Below, one piece after another: positions 34,565 to 41,155 of a stretch of 64,000 nucleotides of DNA. Each line of letters opens with the position of its first letter. Within the stretch, counting starts at the first letter, position 1. The position numbers and the translations under genes are program-made. Source of the DNA: Rhodanobacteraceae bacterium (GTDB taxonomy: Bacteria > Pseudomonadota > Gammaproteobacteria > Xanthomonadales > SZUA-5); contig JADJPR010000020.1 in NCBI GenBank assembly GCA_016713135.1, forward strand, positions 372,001 through 436,000. Direction: 5' to 3'. The notes beneath the pieces are model-generated. The model was not told where the DNA came from. It did not search any database and saw nothing but the letters and a program-made list of their open reading frames with translations.

Positions 34565-35134
34565 GTGCGCGCCGTGAGCGATTGCGCGCGACTCCTCGGC
34601 CTGTTTCTGGCGAGTTCCCTGCTGCTTTCGATGCCCTCCCTTGCGTGCAGCCCGGCTGCCTTCCCCGAACAGGCATTGCGCGATGGCGGCGTCGGCATGC
34701 GCATGGTGGTCATCGGCGAAGTGATCTCGATCCGGGCCTCCGGGCGCCTGGACGCGCTGCGCCAGCACCGGGCAGCGATGCAGCGCCACGCGATCGAAGC
34801 GCAGGCTCCCCCTGACAACGTCCCCTCCGCGTCCGGCGCGCCACCGCCCCCGCCGGTCGAGATGGTGATGGCACCCACACTCGCCGCGTCGGCCGATCCC
34901 CAGATCCAGGTCGAGCTGTTTGTCTACGAACGCCTGAAGGGCGAGGCCCCGGAGACCCTGATGGTGCCTGCCGGCGGCCAATGCGGCCAGGTTCCCCGGG
35001 TGGGCCAGCATGTGCTGGCGATGGTTTCGCAGGCGGGCCCAACGCACCTGATGCTCGGTCCCGGCCTGACGCCGTTCGCCCCGTCCTGGCTGGAGGAGGT
35101 ACGCCGCTGCATGCGCGGGGGCTGTACACCGTGA
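34565..35134 (+). CDS. Secreted hypothetical protein (lipoprotein-like signal)
   Basis: A 189-aa exported protein from a GTG at 34565; GGAAGA lies 11 bases upstream. The first 30 residues are a hydrophobic signal ending LSMPSLACSPA, where Leu-Ala-Cys could be a lipobox. The middle has a Pro-rich loop (SGAPPPPPVE), and the C-terminal half (VELFVYERLKGEAPETLMVP, GQHVLAMVSQAGPTHLMLGP) resembles small beta domains found near metalloprotease inhibitors (NTR/TIMP-like), with a Cys in GGQCGQV. This resemblance is weak. A longer open frame upstream is unsupported. Confidence 0.6.
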   Translation: MRAVSDCARLLGLFLASSLLLSMPSLACSPAAFPEQALRDGGVGMRMVVIGEVISIRASGRLDALRQHRAAMQRHAIEAQAPPDNVPSASGAPPPPPVEMVMAPTLAASADPQIQVELFVYERLKGEAPETLMVPAGGQCGQVPRVGQHVLAMVSQAGPTHLMLGPGLTPFAPSWLEEVRRCMRGGCTP

Positions 35135-35470
35135 TGCCGGTGGCCGCCGCGCCCTGAACACCCCCGAACTGATCGTCGTGGCCCCGGTGTTCGAGGATGT
35201 CGCGGCGGCCAGCAGGCGCAGCGCATGGTGGTGATGGACTCGGACAGGAAGGATGTGCCGGCGGCGGCGCCTGCCTTCAGGTGTTGCGGCGGATGGCGTT
35301 GCGCCGGGAGTGGGAGCCGATTGCCCGGGCATCGATGGGCCAGCACCTCTGGCAGGGAAATGAGGGTTGCCTTGCCCTCCCTGTTTTCGAGGCAGGCGCT
35401 TTGCCAGGAATGATGGGGCGGATTGCGGCTTCGGGATTCTGGATTCTGGCCTTAAGATCAAGAGCAAGAG

Positions 35471-35494
35471 CGTTTCGGCCTGGCGGCCGAAACG
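35471..35494. terminator. Strong hairpin in a long non-coding gap
   Basis: CGTTTCGGCC, TGGC, GGCCGAAACG: a perfect 10-bp stem with a 4-base loop. It lies in the gene-free stretch 35135-35766, about 340 bases after the preceding stop. No T-run follows, so terminator or processing site is a guess. Confidence 0.45.
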
Positions 35495-35505
35495 CATTTG
35501 CTTGT

Positions 35506-35568
35506 GAAGCGAGAAGCGAGAAGCGAGAGCCGAGAGGCGAGAGGCGAGAGGCGAGAGGCGAGAGGCAA
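35506..35568. repeat. Tandem heptamer array (GARGCGA)9
   Basis: Nine uninterrupted 7-bp units, GAAGCGA three times, GAGCCGA once, GAGGCGA four times and GAGGCAA once. It is the only array in the 632-base gap 35135-35766, which also has the hairpin at 35471-35494, a REP-like hairpin at 35574-35588 and two GGATTCT units near 35434. No complementary right arm is seen. I see no gene in the gap. Confidence 0.85.
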
Positions 35569-35573
35569 AGATC

Positions 35574-35588
35574 GCGGGCAAAGCCCGC
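35574..35588. repeat. REP-like hairpin
   Basis: GCGGGC, AAA, GCCCGC followed by TCCCACA. Same type as the REP-like hairpins at 27992 and 53553. It immediately follows the heptamer array. Confidence 0.55.
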
Positions 35589-35766
35589 TCCCACATAGCC
35601 AATAGCCCAAGAACCCAACAGGCCACTGCGCCATGATCGATGCGACCCACTTGATCACGGGGAGCACCCGCCCGAGGAGGGCAAGACCCTCGATCTTGGC
35701 CCCGATCAATCCCCCTACGCCCAAACGAGCTAGGATGAGGTCATCCACCCACCGCGAGGTGCCGCC

Positions 35767-36210
35767 ATGTATCGACACATCCTGGTCCCGATCGACGGCT
35801 CCGAGCTGTCGCAGCGCGCCACCGCGACCGCCATCGAGCTGGCCAAGCGCGTAGGCGCGAAGCTCACCGGCATCTACGCGGTGCCGGAGTACATTCCACC
35901 GGTGGACGCGATGGTCCCGGTCTACCAGTTTCCGTCGCCGAACGAGTACGTGAAGCAGGCCGCGGTGGAGGCCGAACTGGTGCTCAAGGACTTCATCGCG
36001 GCCTGCACTGCGGCGGGCGTCGACCATGCGACGACGCATGGCATCGACAGCCACCCGTGGAAGCTGATCCTGGCGACGGCCAAACAACTCGGATGCGACC
36101 TGATCTGCATGTCCTCGCACGGCCGGCGCGGGATCGCAGCGCTGATCCTTGGCAGCGAGACGCAGAAAGTGCTGACGCACAGCGAGTTGCCGGTGCTGGT
36201 GGTCCGCTGA
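35767..36210 (+). CDS. Universal stress protein, UspA family
   Basis: A 147-aa cytoplasmic protein of the UspA family, starting MYRHILVPIDGSELSQRA at 35767. The ATP-binding signature is complete: SSHGRRGIAALILGSETQKVL fits Gly-2x-Gly-9x-Gly(Ser/Thr), so it probably binds ATP. It is a single-domain type and would act as a dimer in stress resistance. Upstream is the 632-base non-coding gap; downstream the MCE operon begins 16 bases later in the same direction, so it could be the first gene of that operon. Confidence 0.93.
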   Translation: MYRHILVPIDGSELSQRATATAIELAKRVGAKLTGIYAVPEYIPPVDAMVPVYQFPSPNEYVKQAAVEAELVLKDFIAACTAAGVDHATTHGIDSHPWKLILATAKQLGCDLICMSSHGRRGIAALILGSETQKVLTHSELPVLVVR

Positions 36211-36226
36211 CTCAGCAGTCCAGCGC

Positions 36227-37342
36227 ATGACGGCAGCCGATTTCACCCTGGACGATGCGCAGGGCGTGCTGCGCCTGGTGGGCGACTGGACGGTCGCCGG
36301 GCTGCCGGCGATGGAGCGGCGCACCCAGCACCTGCATGCCGGTGGCGATCACCGGCCAGCGCGGGTGGATGCCAGCGGCCTGACCGCACTCGACACGGCC
36401 GGGGCGCTGCTGCTGATCCAGCGCTGGCTGGGACGCGCACCTTGGCCGCCGATCGATGGCCTGCGCAGCGCCGACCACGACCTCCTGAATCTCGTCGGCG
36501 AGCGCATCGCCGCCCCGCGGATGAAGAAACGCAAACCTTTTGGCCTGCTGCCGATGCTGGAGCGCGCCGGGGTGGCCACCGAGTTCGCCTGGATGCAGCT
36601 CAAGCTGCTGCTGGGCTTCTTCGGCCAGACGCTGACCACCGCGCTGGCGATCGCTGCAGGGCGACAAAAACTGCGCTGGACCAGCGCGGTGCACCACATG
36701 GAGCGCGCGGGCCTGGATGCGGTGCCGATCGTCTGCCTGCTGAGCTTCCTGGTCGGCGCGGTGGTGGCTTTCCTCGGCGCCACGGTGCTGGCGGATTTTG
36801 GCGCCCAGGTGTTCACCGTGGAGCTGGTGAGCTTTTCGTTCATGCGCGAGTTCGGCGTGCTGCTGACCGCGATCATGATCGCCGGGCGCTCGGGCAGCGC
36901 CTACACCGCCGAGATCGGCATGATGCGGGCGCGCGAGGAAATCGACGCAATCCGTGCGCTCGGGCTCGACCCGATGGAACTGCTGGTGATTCCGCGGGTG
37001 CTGGCGCTGCTGGTGGTGATGCCGGTGCTGAGCTTCCTCGCGGTGCTCTCCGGCATCATCGGCGGCGCGCTGGTCGGCGGCACCGAGCTCGGAATCTCGC
37101 CGGGCCTGTTCCTGGCGCGGATGCAGGAAACCGCGGAACTCCGCCATCTCCTGGTCGGTCTTTCGAAGGCGCCATTGTTCGCGATCATCATCGCGCTGGT
37201 GGGCTGCCTGGAGGGCCTCAAGGTGCAGGCCAGCGCTGAATCGGTCGGGCGCCACACGACGTCCTCGGTGGTGCAATCGATCTTCCTGGTCATCCTGGTG
37301 GATGCCATCGCAGCGATCTTCTTCATGGAGATGGACCTGTGA
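36227..37342 (+). CDS. MlaE-family ABC permease with N-terminal STAS-like domain
   Basis: A 371-aa inner-membrane permease of an MCE lipid transport system. Residues 1-95 resemble a STAS domain (DDAQGVLRLVGDWTVAGLPA, VDASGLTALDTAGALLLIQR), in effect an MlaB-like subunit fused to the permease. The MlaE domain follows with about five helices, including the conserved FSFMREFGVLLTAIMIAGRS followed by SAYTAEIGMMRAREEIDAI. It moves phospholipids or other lipids between the membranes together with the ATPase and MCE protein. It has a GTGA overlap with the ATPase gene. Confidence 0.9.
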   Translation: MTAADFTLDDAQGVLRLVGDWTVAGLPAMERRTQHLHAGGDHRPARVDASGLTALDTAGALLLIQRWLGRAPWPPIDGLRSADHDLLNLVGERIAAPRMKKRKPFGLLPMLERAGVATEFAWMQLKLLLGFFGQTLTTALAIAAGRQKLRWTSAVHHMERAGLDAVPIVCLLSFLVGAVVAFLGATVLADFGAQVFTVELVSFSFMREFGVLLTAIMIAGRSGSAYTAEIGMMRAREEIDAIRALGLDPMELLVIPRVLALLVVMPVLSFLAVLSGIIGGALVGGTELGISPGLFLARMQETAELRHLLVGLSKAPLFAIIIALVGCLEGLKVQASAESVGRHTTSSVVQSIFLVILVDAIAAIFFMEMDL

Positions 37343-38127
37343 GCGAGGTGGTGATGAGCGTGCGCGGCCTGACCAACCGTTTCGGCGCGCAGACGGTGCA
37401 CGAGAACCTGGACCTCGACATCCACAAGGGCGGCGTGCTCGGGATCATCGGCGGTTCCGGCGCGGGCAAGAGCGTGCTGATGCGCTCGATCCTCGGCCTG
37501 CAGCCCTACCAGGCCGGGCGCGTGTGGTGGTTCGGACAGGAGGTGGCGCAGCTGCCGGAGGCCGACCGCCGTGCGCTGGAACGGCGCATCGGCGTGATGT
37601 TCCAGGACGGCGCGCTGTTCTCCTCGCTGACCGTGTTGGAGAACGTGATGGTACCGCTGAAAGAGCACAGCCAGCTCGACGAGCATTTCATCGCCGAAGT
37701 GGCGCGGCTGAAGATCGCGCTGGTTGGACTGCCACCGGATGCGGCCGACAAATACCCCGAGGCGCTGTCCGGCGGCATGCGCAAGCGCGCCGGGCTGGCG
37801 CGGGCACTGGCGCTCGACCCGGAGATCCTGTTCTTCGACGAACCGACCAGCGGTCTGGACCCGATCGGCGCGGCGGCCTTCGACGAGCTGATCTCCACCC
37901 TGCACCAGGCGCTGCACCTGACCGTGATCCTGATCACCCACGACCTCGACAGCGTCTACCGCATCTGCGAGAAGATCGCGGTGCTGGCCGACCGCCACGT
38001 GATCGCGGTGGATGCGCCCGAAACCGTGCAACAGATGGACCATCCGTGGATCCGCGAGTGCTTCCAGGGCCCGCGCGCACGCATGGCGTACACTCAGGCG
38101 CGCACGCTCGCCGCGGTGTCGCCATGA
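37339..38127 (+). CDS. MlaF-family ABC ATPase of an MCE transport system
   Basis: A 262-aa ATPase that drives the MlaE permease. Walker A is GGSGAGKSVLM (about 38-48), the Q-loop is in FQDGALFSSLTV, the signature is LSGGMRKRAGLARAL, Walker B is ILFFDEPTSGLDP, and the H-loop is LITHDLDS. The GTG start overlaps the permease stop as GTGA; an in-frame ATG at 37354 is an alternative. After the stop, 41 bases containing a TTTTCAC tandem repeat precede the MCE protein gene. Confidence 0.92.
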   Translation: MSEVVMSVRGLTNRFGAQTVHENLDLDIHKGGVLGIIGGSGAGKSVLMRSILGLQPYQAGRVWWFGQEVAQLPEADRRALERRIGVMFQDGALFSSLTVLENVMVPLKEHSQLDEHFIAEVARLKIALVGLPPDAADKYPEALSGGMRKRAGLARALALDPEILFFDEPTSGLDPIGAAAFDELISTLHQALHLTVILITHDLDSVYRICEKIAVLADRHVIAVDAPETVQQMDHPWIRECFQGPRARMAYTQARTLAAVSP

Positions 38128-38132
38128 GCGTC

Positions 38133-38160
38133 CTTTCACTTTTCACTTTTCACTTTTCAC
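38133..38160. repeat. Tandem heptamer (YTTTCAC)4
   Basis: Four 7-bp units, CTTTCAC then TTTTCAC three times, in the 40-base gap between the ATPase and MCE genes and ending 7 bases before the MCE ATG. It is pyrimidine-rich on the coding strand and replaces any obvious Shine-Dalgarno sequence. It looks like a lone right-hand arm of the inverted elements elsewhere in the window. Confidence 0.8.
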
Positions 38161-38167
38161 GGCCCTG

Positions 38168-39136
38168 ATGGAAACCCGCGCCCACCACGTCCTGATCGGA
38201 GCCTTCGTGTTGCTGACCCTGCTCGGCGGGCTGCTGTTCTCGCTGTGGGTGGCCAAGGTCAACCTGGATGCGGAGTTCGACGAGTACGACGTGCTTTTCC
38301 GTGAGACCGTGACCGGGCTGACCAAGGGCGCGGCGGTCAATTTCAACGGCATCCAGGTCGGTGAGGTACGCCGGCTGACGCTGGACAAGGCGGATGCGGC
38401 GAATGTGCTCGCGCGGGTGCGGGTGGACGCGGCGACACCGATCCGCAGCGACACCTCGGCGCGCCTGACCTACACCGGGCTGACCGGGGTGGCGATCATC
38501 GAACTGGTGGCGGGCAAGCCGGATGCACCGCCCGCCGAGCCGCCCGAGGGCGCGGAAGTGGCACTGATCGTGGCCCAGCCGAGCACCTTCCAGAAGTTCA
38601 TGACTGATGGCGGCGACGTGCTGACGCGCGTGAGCGAGGCCCTGGGCCGGATCAACCAGGTGCTGAGCGACGAGAACATCGCGCGGCTGGACCAGACCCT
38701 GGCGCATGTCGAGGCGGTCGCCGCGCAGTACGACAGCGACAAGGCCGCGCTGGGCCAGACCTTCCGCAATGCCGACCAGACTTTCGCCGACCTGAGCGCA
38801 GCGGCCGACCGGGTCGAACGCCTCGCCGCCGATGCCGGTGAGACCCTGGAACGCGCCGACCGCATGCTCGCCGGAGACCTCCAGGGCTCTGCGAAGGACC
38901 TGCGCCAGACGCTGGCCTCACTGCGCGCGATCGCTGCCGAAGTCGACCAGCTGCTGGCCACCAACGCCGCCCAGATCGAGCAACTTGCGCAGCAGGGCGT
39001 GCCCGGCCTGAACGCTGCGCTCGGCGACCTGCAATCTCTGGCGGCCAGCCTCAACCGCATCGCCACGCGGCTGGAAACCGCCCCGGCGGACTACCTGCTG
39101 CAGCGCGACCGACCGAAGGAGTACCGCGGCAAATGA
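38168..39136 (+). CDS. MCE/MlaD-domain protein of the lipid transport system
   Basis: A 322-aa membrane-anchored protein. One N-terminal transmembrane helix (HVLIGAFVLLTLLGGLLFSLWV) is followed by an MCE domain (about 35-130) with VLFRETVTGLTKGAAVNFNG and YTGLTGVAIIELV. A long helical C-terminus (about 150-300) with coiled-coil character could form the tunnel stalk. The ATG at 38168 (METRAHHVLIG) is chosen at the start of the helix; the frame is open further upstream. The stop overlaps the lipoprotein start as ATGA. It is the periplasmic lipid-carrying component, and is longer than E. coli MlaD. Confidence 0.9.
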   Translation: METRAHHVLIGAFVLLTLLGGLLFSLWVAKVNLDAEFDEYDVLFRETVTGLTKGAAVNFNGIQVGEVRRLTLDKADAANVLARVRVDAATPIRSDTSARLTYTGLTGVAIIELVAGKPDAPPAEPPEGAEVALIVAQPSTFQKFMTDGGDVLTRVSEALGRINQVLSDENIARLDQTLAHVEAVAAQYDSDKAALGQTFRNADQTFADLSAAADRVERLAADAGETLERADRMLAGDLQGSAKDLRQTLASLRAIAAEVDQLLATNAAQIEQLAQQGVPGLNAALGDLQSLAASLNRIATRLETAPADYLLQRDRPKEYRGK

Positions 39137-39768
39137 GACTGGCTCGATGGCTGGGACCGATGGCTTTGGCGCTGGCGCTGGGCGGCTGCCTGGGCGGGCT
39201 GCTCCCGGAAACAGGCGAGCGCGCGCAGTACGCCTTCCCGGATCCCGCGGCGATGAGCGTCGACCGGGCGTTGCCGGGCGCGGTGCTGGTGGAGATGCCG
39301 AGCGCGGTAGCCCCGCGCGATGGCAGCGACATTCTGGTGCTGCGCAGCGACGGTGAGTTCCAGTGGCTGCCGGGGGCGCGCTGGGCGGCTGGGGTGCCGC
39401 AGCTGCTGCAGGAGGCGATCGCGCGGCAGATCGAGGCGGCCAAGGCCGCGCCGGCCGCCGTGCGCCTGGCCCAGGCACACGCCGTGCCCTTCCGCCTGGG
39501 CGTCGAGATCCATGGCTTCGAACTGCGCGAAGAGGGCGATAGCTTTGCCGCGCACGGCAGCATCAGCCTGCGCCTGGTGTGCACCCGCGACGCGCGCCTG
39601 CTGGCCAGTTCCGAGCCGATCAGCGTGGAAGCGCGTCCAGTCCCGACGGGCACTGCAACGGCTACCCAGGCGATGCGCCAGACCGCCGCGCTGCTGGCAC
39701 GCCAGGCCACCCTGTGGCTGGCGCGCAGCGATGTCAACGGCTGCGTCCCGCAACCCGACGCGTCCTGA
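39133..39768 (+). CDS. ABC-type transport auxiliary lipoprotein (PqiC/DUF330-like)
   Basis: A 211-aa lipoprotein, the last component of the MCE operon. The signal ends with a lipobox, ALALGGC (Cys at about residue 19), so the mature protein is lipid-anchored, probably in the outer membrane. The body fits the 'transport auxiliary lipoprotein' fold (SDILVLRSDGEFQWLPGARW, LVEMPSAVAPRDGSD) with a C-terminal cysteine. It would couple the MCE tunnel to the outer membrane. The ATG overlaps the MCE stop. Its presence distinguishes this operon from the E. coli mla operon, which uses MlaC instead. Confidence 0.85.
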   Translation: MRLARWLGPMALALALGGCLGGLLPETGERAQYAFPDPAAMSVDRALPGAVLVEMPSAVAPRDGSDILVLRSDGEFQWLPGARWAAGVPQLLQEAIARQIEAAKAAPAAVRLAQAHAVPFRLGVEIHGFELREEGDSFAAHGSISLRLVCTRDARLLASSEPISVEARPVPTGTATATQAMRQTAALLARQATLWLARSDVNGCVPQPDAS

Positions 39769-39770
39769 GC

Positions 39771-40151
39771 GTGGCGGCACGCCTGCGCCAGTTGTTGCTT
39801 TCGGCCGCCCGCAGCGACAGCAGCGCGGAGGCCAGTGATCGCGGCTGGATCACGCGCTGCCTGCATTGCCGCAGCCGCATCGGAATCAGCACGGACGGCG
39901 AGCCGTGGCCCGGCACGACGCTGGAGCATGTGGTCCCGCGGGCGTGGTTCGGCAAGCCGGCCGCGGCCGCGCTGGTGGCACGGGTCGGGACGGCGGACGA
40001 CCCGCGCAACCTCGCCCTGGCCTGCGCCCGCTGCAACCATCAGAAGGGTCGCGGTCCGGATGCGCAAGGGCCGGCGGATGCCAAGGCGCGGGCGATCGTC
40101 GAACGGCTGCTGGATACGCGGATGTTGCGCTGGCGCGCGCCGGCGGGGTGA
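39771..40151 (+). CDS. HNH endonuclease
   Basis: A 126-aa HNH nuclease from a GTG at 39771, two bases after the lipoprotein stop, so probably translated from the same mRNA. It has CLHCRSR, then LEHVVPRAW (His in EHVVP), and NLALACARCNHQKG, giving the C-x-x-C zinc pairs and the catalytic His-Asn-His arrangement. It belongs to the small McrA-like or phage/IS-associated HNH family. Its link to lipid transport is unexplained and may be chance. No restriction or mobile-element partner is visible. Confidence 0.82.
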   Translation: MAARLRQLLLSAARSDSSAEASDRGWITRCLHCRSRIGISTDGEPWPGTTLEHVVPRAWFGKPAAAALVARVGTADDPRNLALACARCNHQKGRGPDAQGPADAKARAIVERLLDTRMLRWRAPAG

Positions 40152-40197
40152 ATCGGAAGCGCCGCCGGGGCGCTCGCGAGGGGTCGGTCGCAAGAAA

Positions 40198-40230
40198 CCG
40201 CTGGGCCGCTGCGCGGCGCAACGGGATATG
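40198..40230. repeat. Diverged copy of the dispersed 'CCGCTGCGCGGC' repeat
   Basis: CCGCTGGGCCGCTGCGCGGC followed by GCAACGGGAT resembles the repeat at 1-36 and 55876-55911. It lies in the 103-base gap between the HNH gene and the convergent FHA-GGDEF gene. Confidence 0.4.
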
Positions 40231-40254
40231 CAGGTGCGATCCGCAGCCGCTTGA

Positions 40255-41151
40255 TCAGTCGCTTTCGACGATCCGGTTGCGTCCGCCGACCTTGGCCTTG
40301 TACAGCCCCGCATCGGCGGCGCGCAGCAAATCGGCCGCGGTCAGCATTTCGCCGTTCTGGTGGGCGATGCCGATGCTGACGGTGACCCGCAGGCGGGCCC
40401 CGTCGTCCAGCGGAAGGTCGGTGCTCTCCACGGTGGCGCGGATGCGCTCGGCCAGCGTGCGGAAGTCTCGCTCCGACAGGAGTCCGCCGAATACGATGAA
40501 CTCCTCGCCGCCGAGGCGCCCGGCGACGATCTCGGGATCCAGCAGCGACTTGACCAGCGCGGCGAAGCCGACCAGCACGCGGTCACCGCCGAAATGTCCA
40601 TGGCGATCGTTCACCTGCTTGAAGTGGTCCAGGTCCAGGATCATCAGGCGCAGACGGCTGGGCTCGCTGCGTCCGCGGTCAAAGGCATGCTCGAGCATCT
40701 CGCGCGACTGGCGCCGGTTGTAGAAGCCGGTCAGCTCGTCGTAAACCGCATGGTTGAGCAACTCCCGGTGGTAGCCGGCCTCGGAACTGCCCTCGCCGAA
40801 GAACTTGAGTTCGCAATTGCCCACGCGCAGGCGGTCGCCGTCGCGCATGCTGCGGCGCTGCACGCGCTCGCCGTTGACGTAGCAGCCATTGGTGGAGCCG
40901 AGGTCCTCGACGACGAATTCGCCGCCATCGCGGAATACCCGGCAGTGGTGGCGCGAGACACTGCTGTTGCCGATCACCAGCCCGCAGTCGTCGGCGCGTC
41001 CGATCACCAGCGGCGTGGTGTCGATCCGCGCCTCGACGCCGAACTGCGGGCCATTGATCACCACCACGCAAGCCGGCTCGCGCTTGGGCTTGAGCGCGGG
41101 AGGCACCACAACCTTGGTCGTGGTTTGCTGGCCCTTGCGGCGCGCGACCAT
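40255..41151 (-). CDS. FHA-domain diguanylate cyclase
   Basis: A 298-aa cytoplasmic cyclic di-GMP synthase. The FHA domain (about 30-110) has LVIGRADDCGLVIGNSSVSR followed by HHCRVF and EDLGSTNGCYVNG, the standard phosphothreonine-binding residues. The GGDEF domain has DELTGFYNRRQSREML, LDLDHFKQVNDRHGHFGGD and the intact site LGGEEF; the inhibitory RxxD is absent. So enzyme activity may be switched by binding a phosphoprotein. The start at 41151 is four bases after the giant adhesin's stop, with GGA upstream, so the two genes form an operon. The ORF remains open upstream inside the adhesin gene in another frame, unsupported. Confidence 0.9.
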   Translation of the reverse strand: MVARRKGQQTTTKVVVPPALKPKREPACVVVINGPQFGVEARIDTTPLVIGRADDCGLVIGNSSVSRHHCRVFRDGGEFVVEDLGSTNGCYVNGERVQRRSMRDGDRLRVGNCELKFFGEGSSEAGYHRELLNHAVYDELTGFYNRRQSREMLEHAFDRGRSEPSRLRLMILDLDHFKQVNDRHGHFGGDRVLVGFAALVKSLLDPEIVAGRLGGEEFIVFGGLLSERDFRTLAERIRATVESTDLPLDDGARLRVTVSIGIAHQNGEMLTAADLLRAADAGLYKAKVGGRNRIVESD

Positions 41152-41155
41152 GTTC

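Noticed and set aside
38012..38167. Longer N-terminus for the MCE protein
   Set aside because: The extension lies inside the ATPase gene in another frame and across the TTTTCAC repeat; the ATG at 38168 starts directly at the membrane helix.
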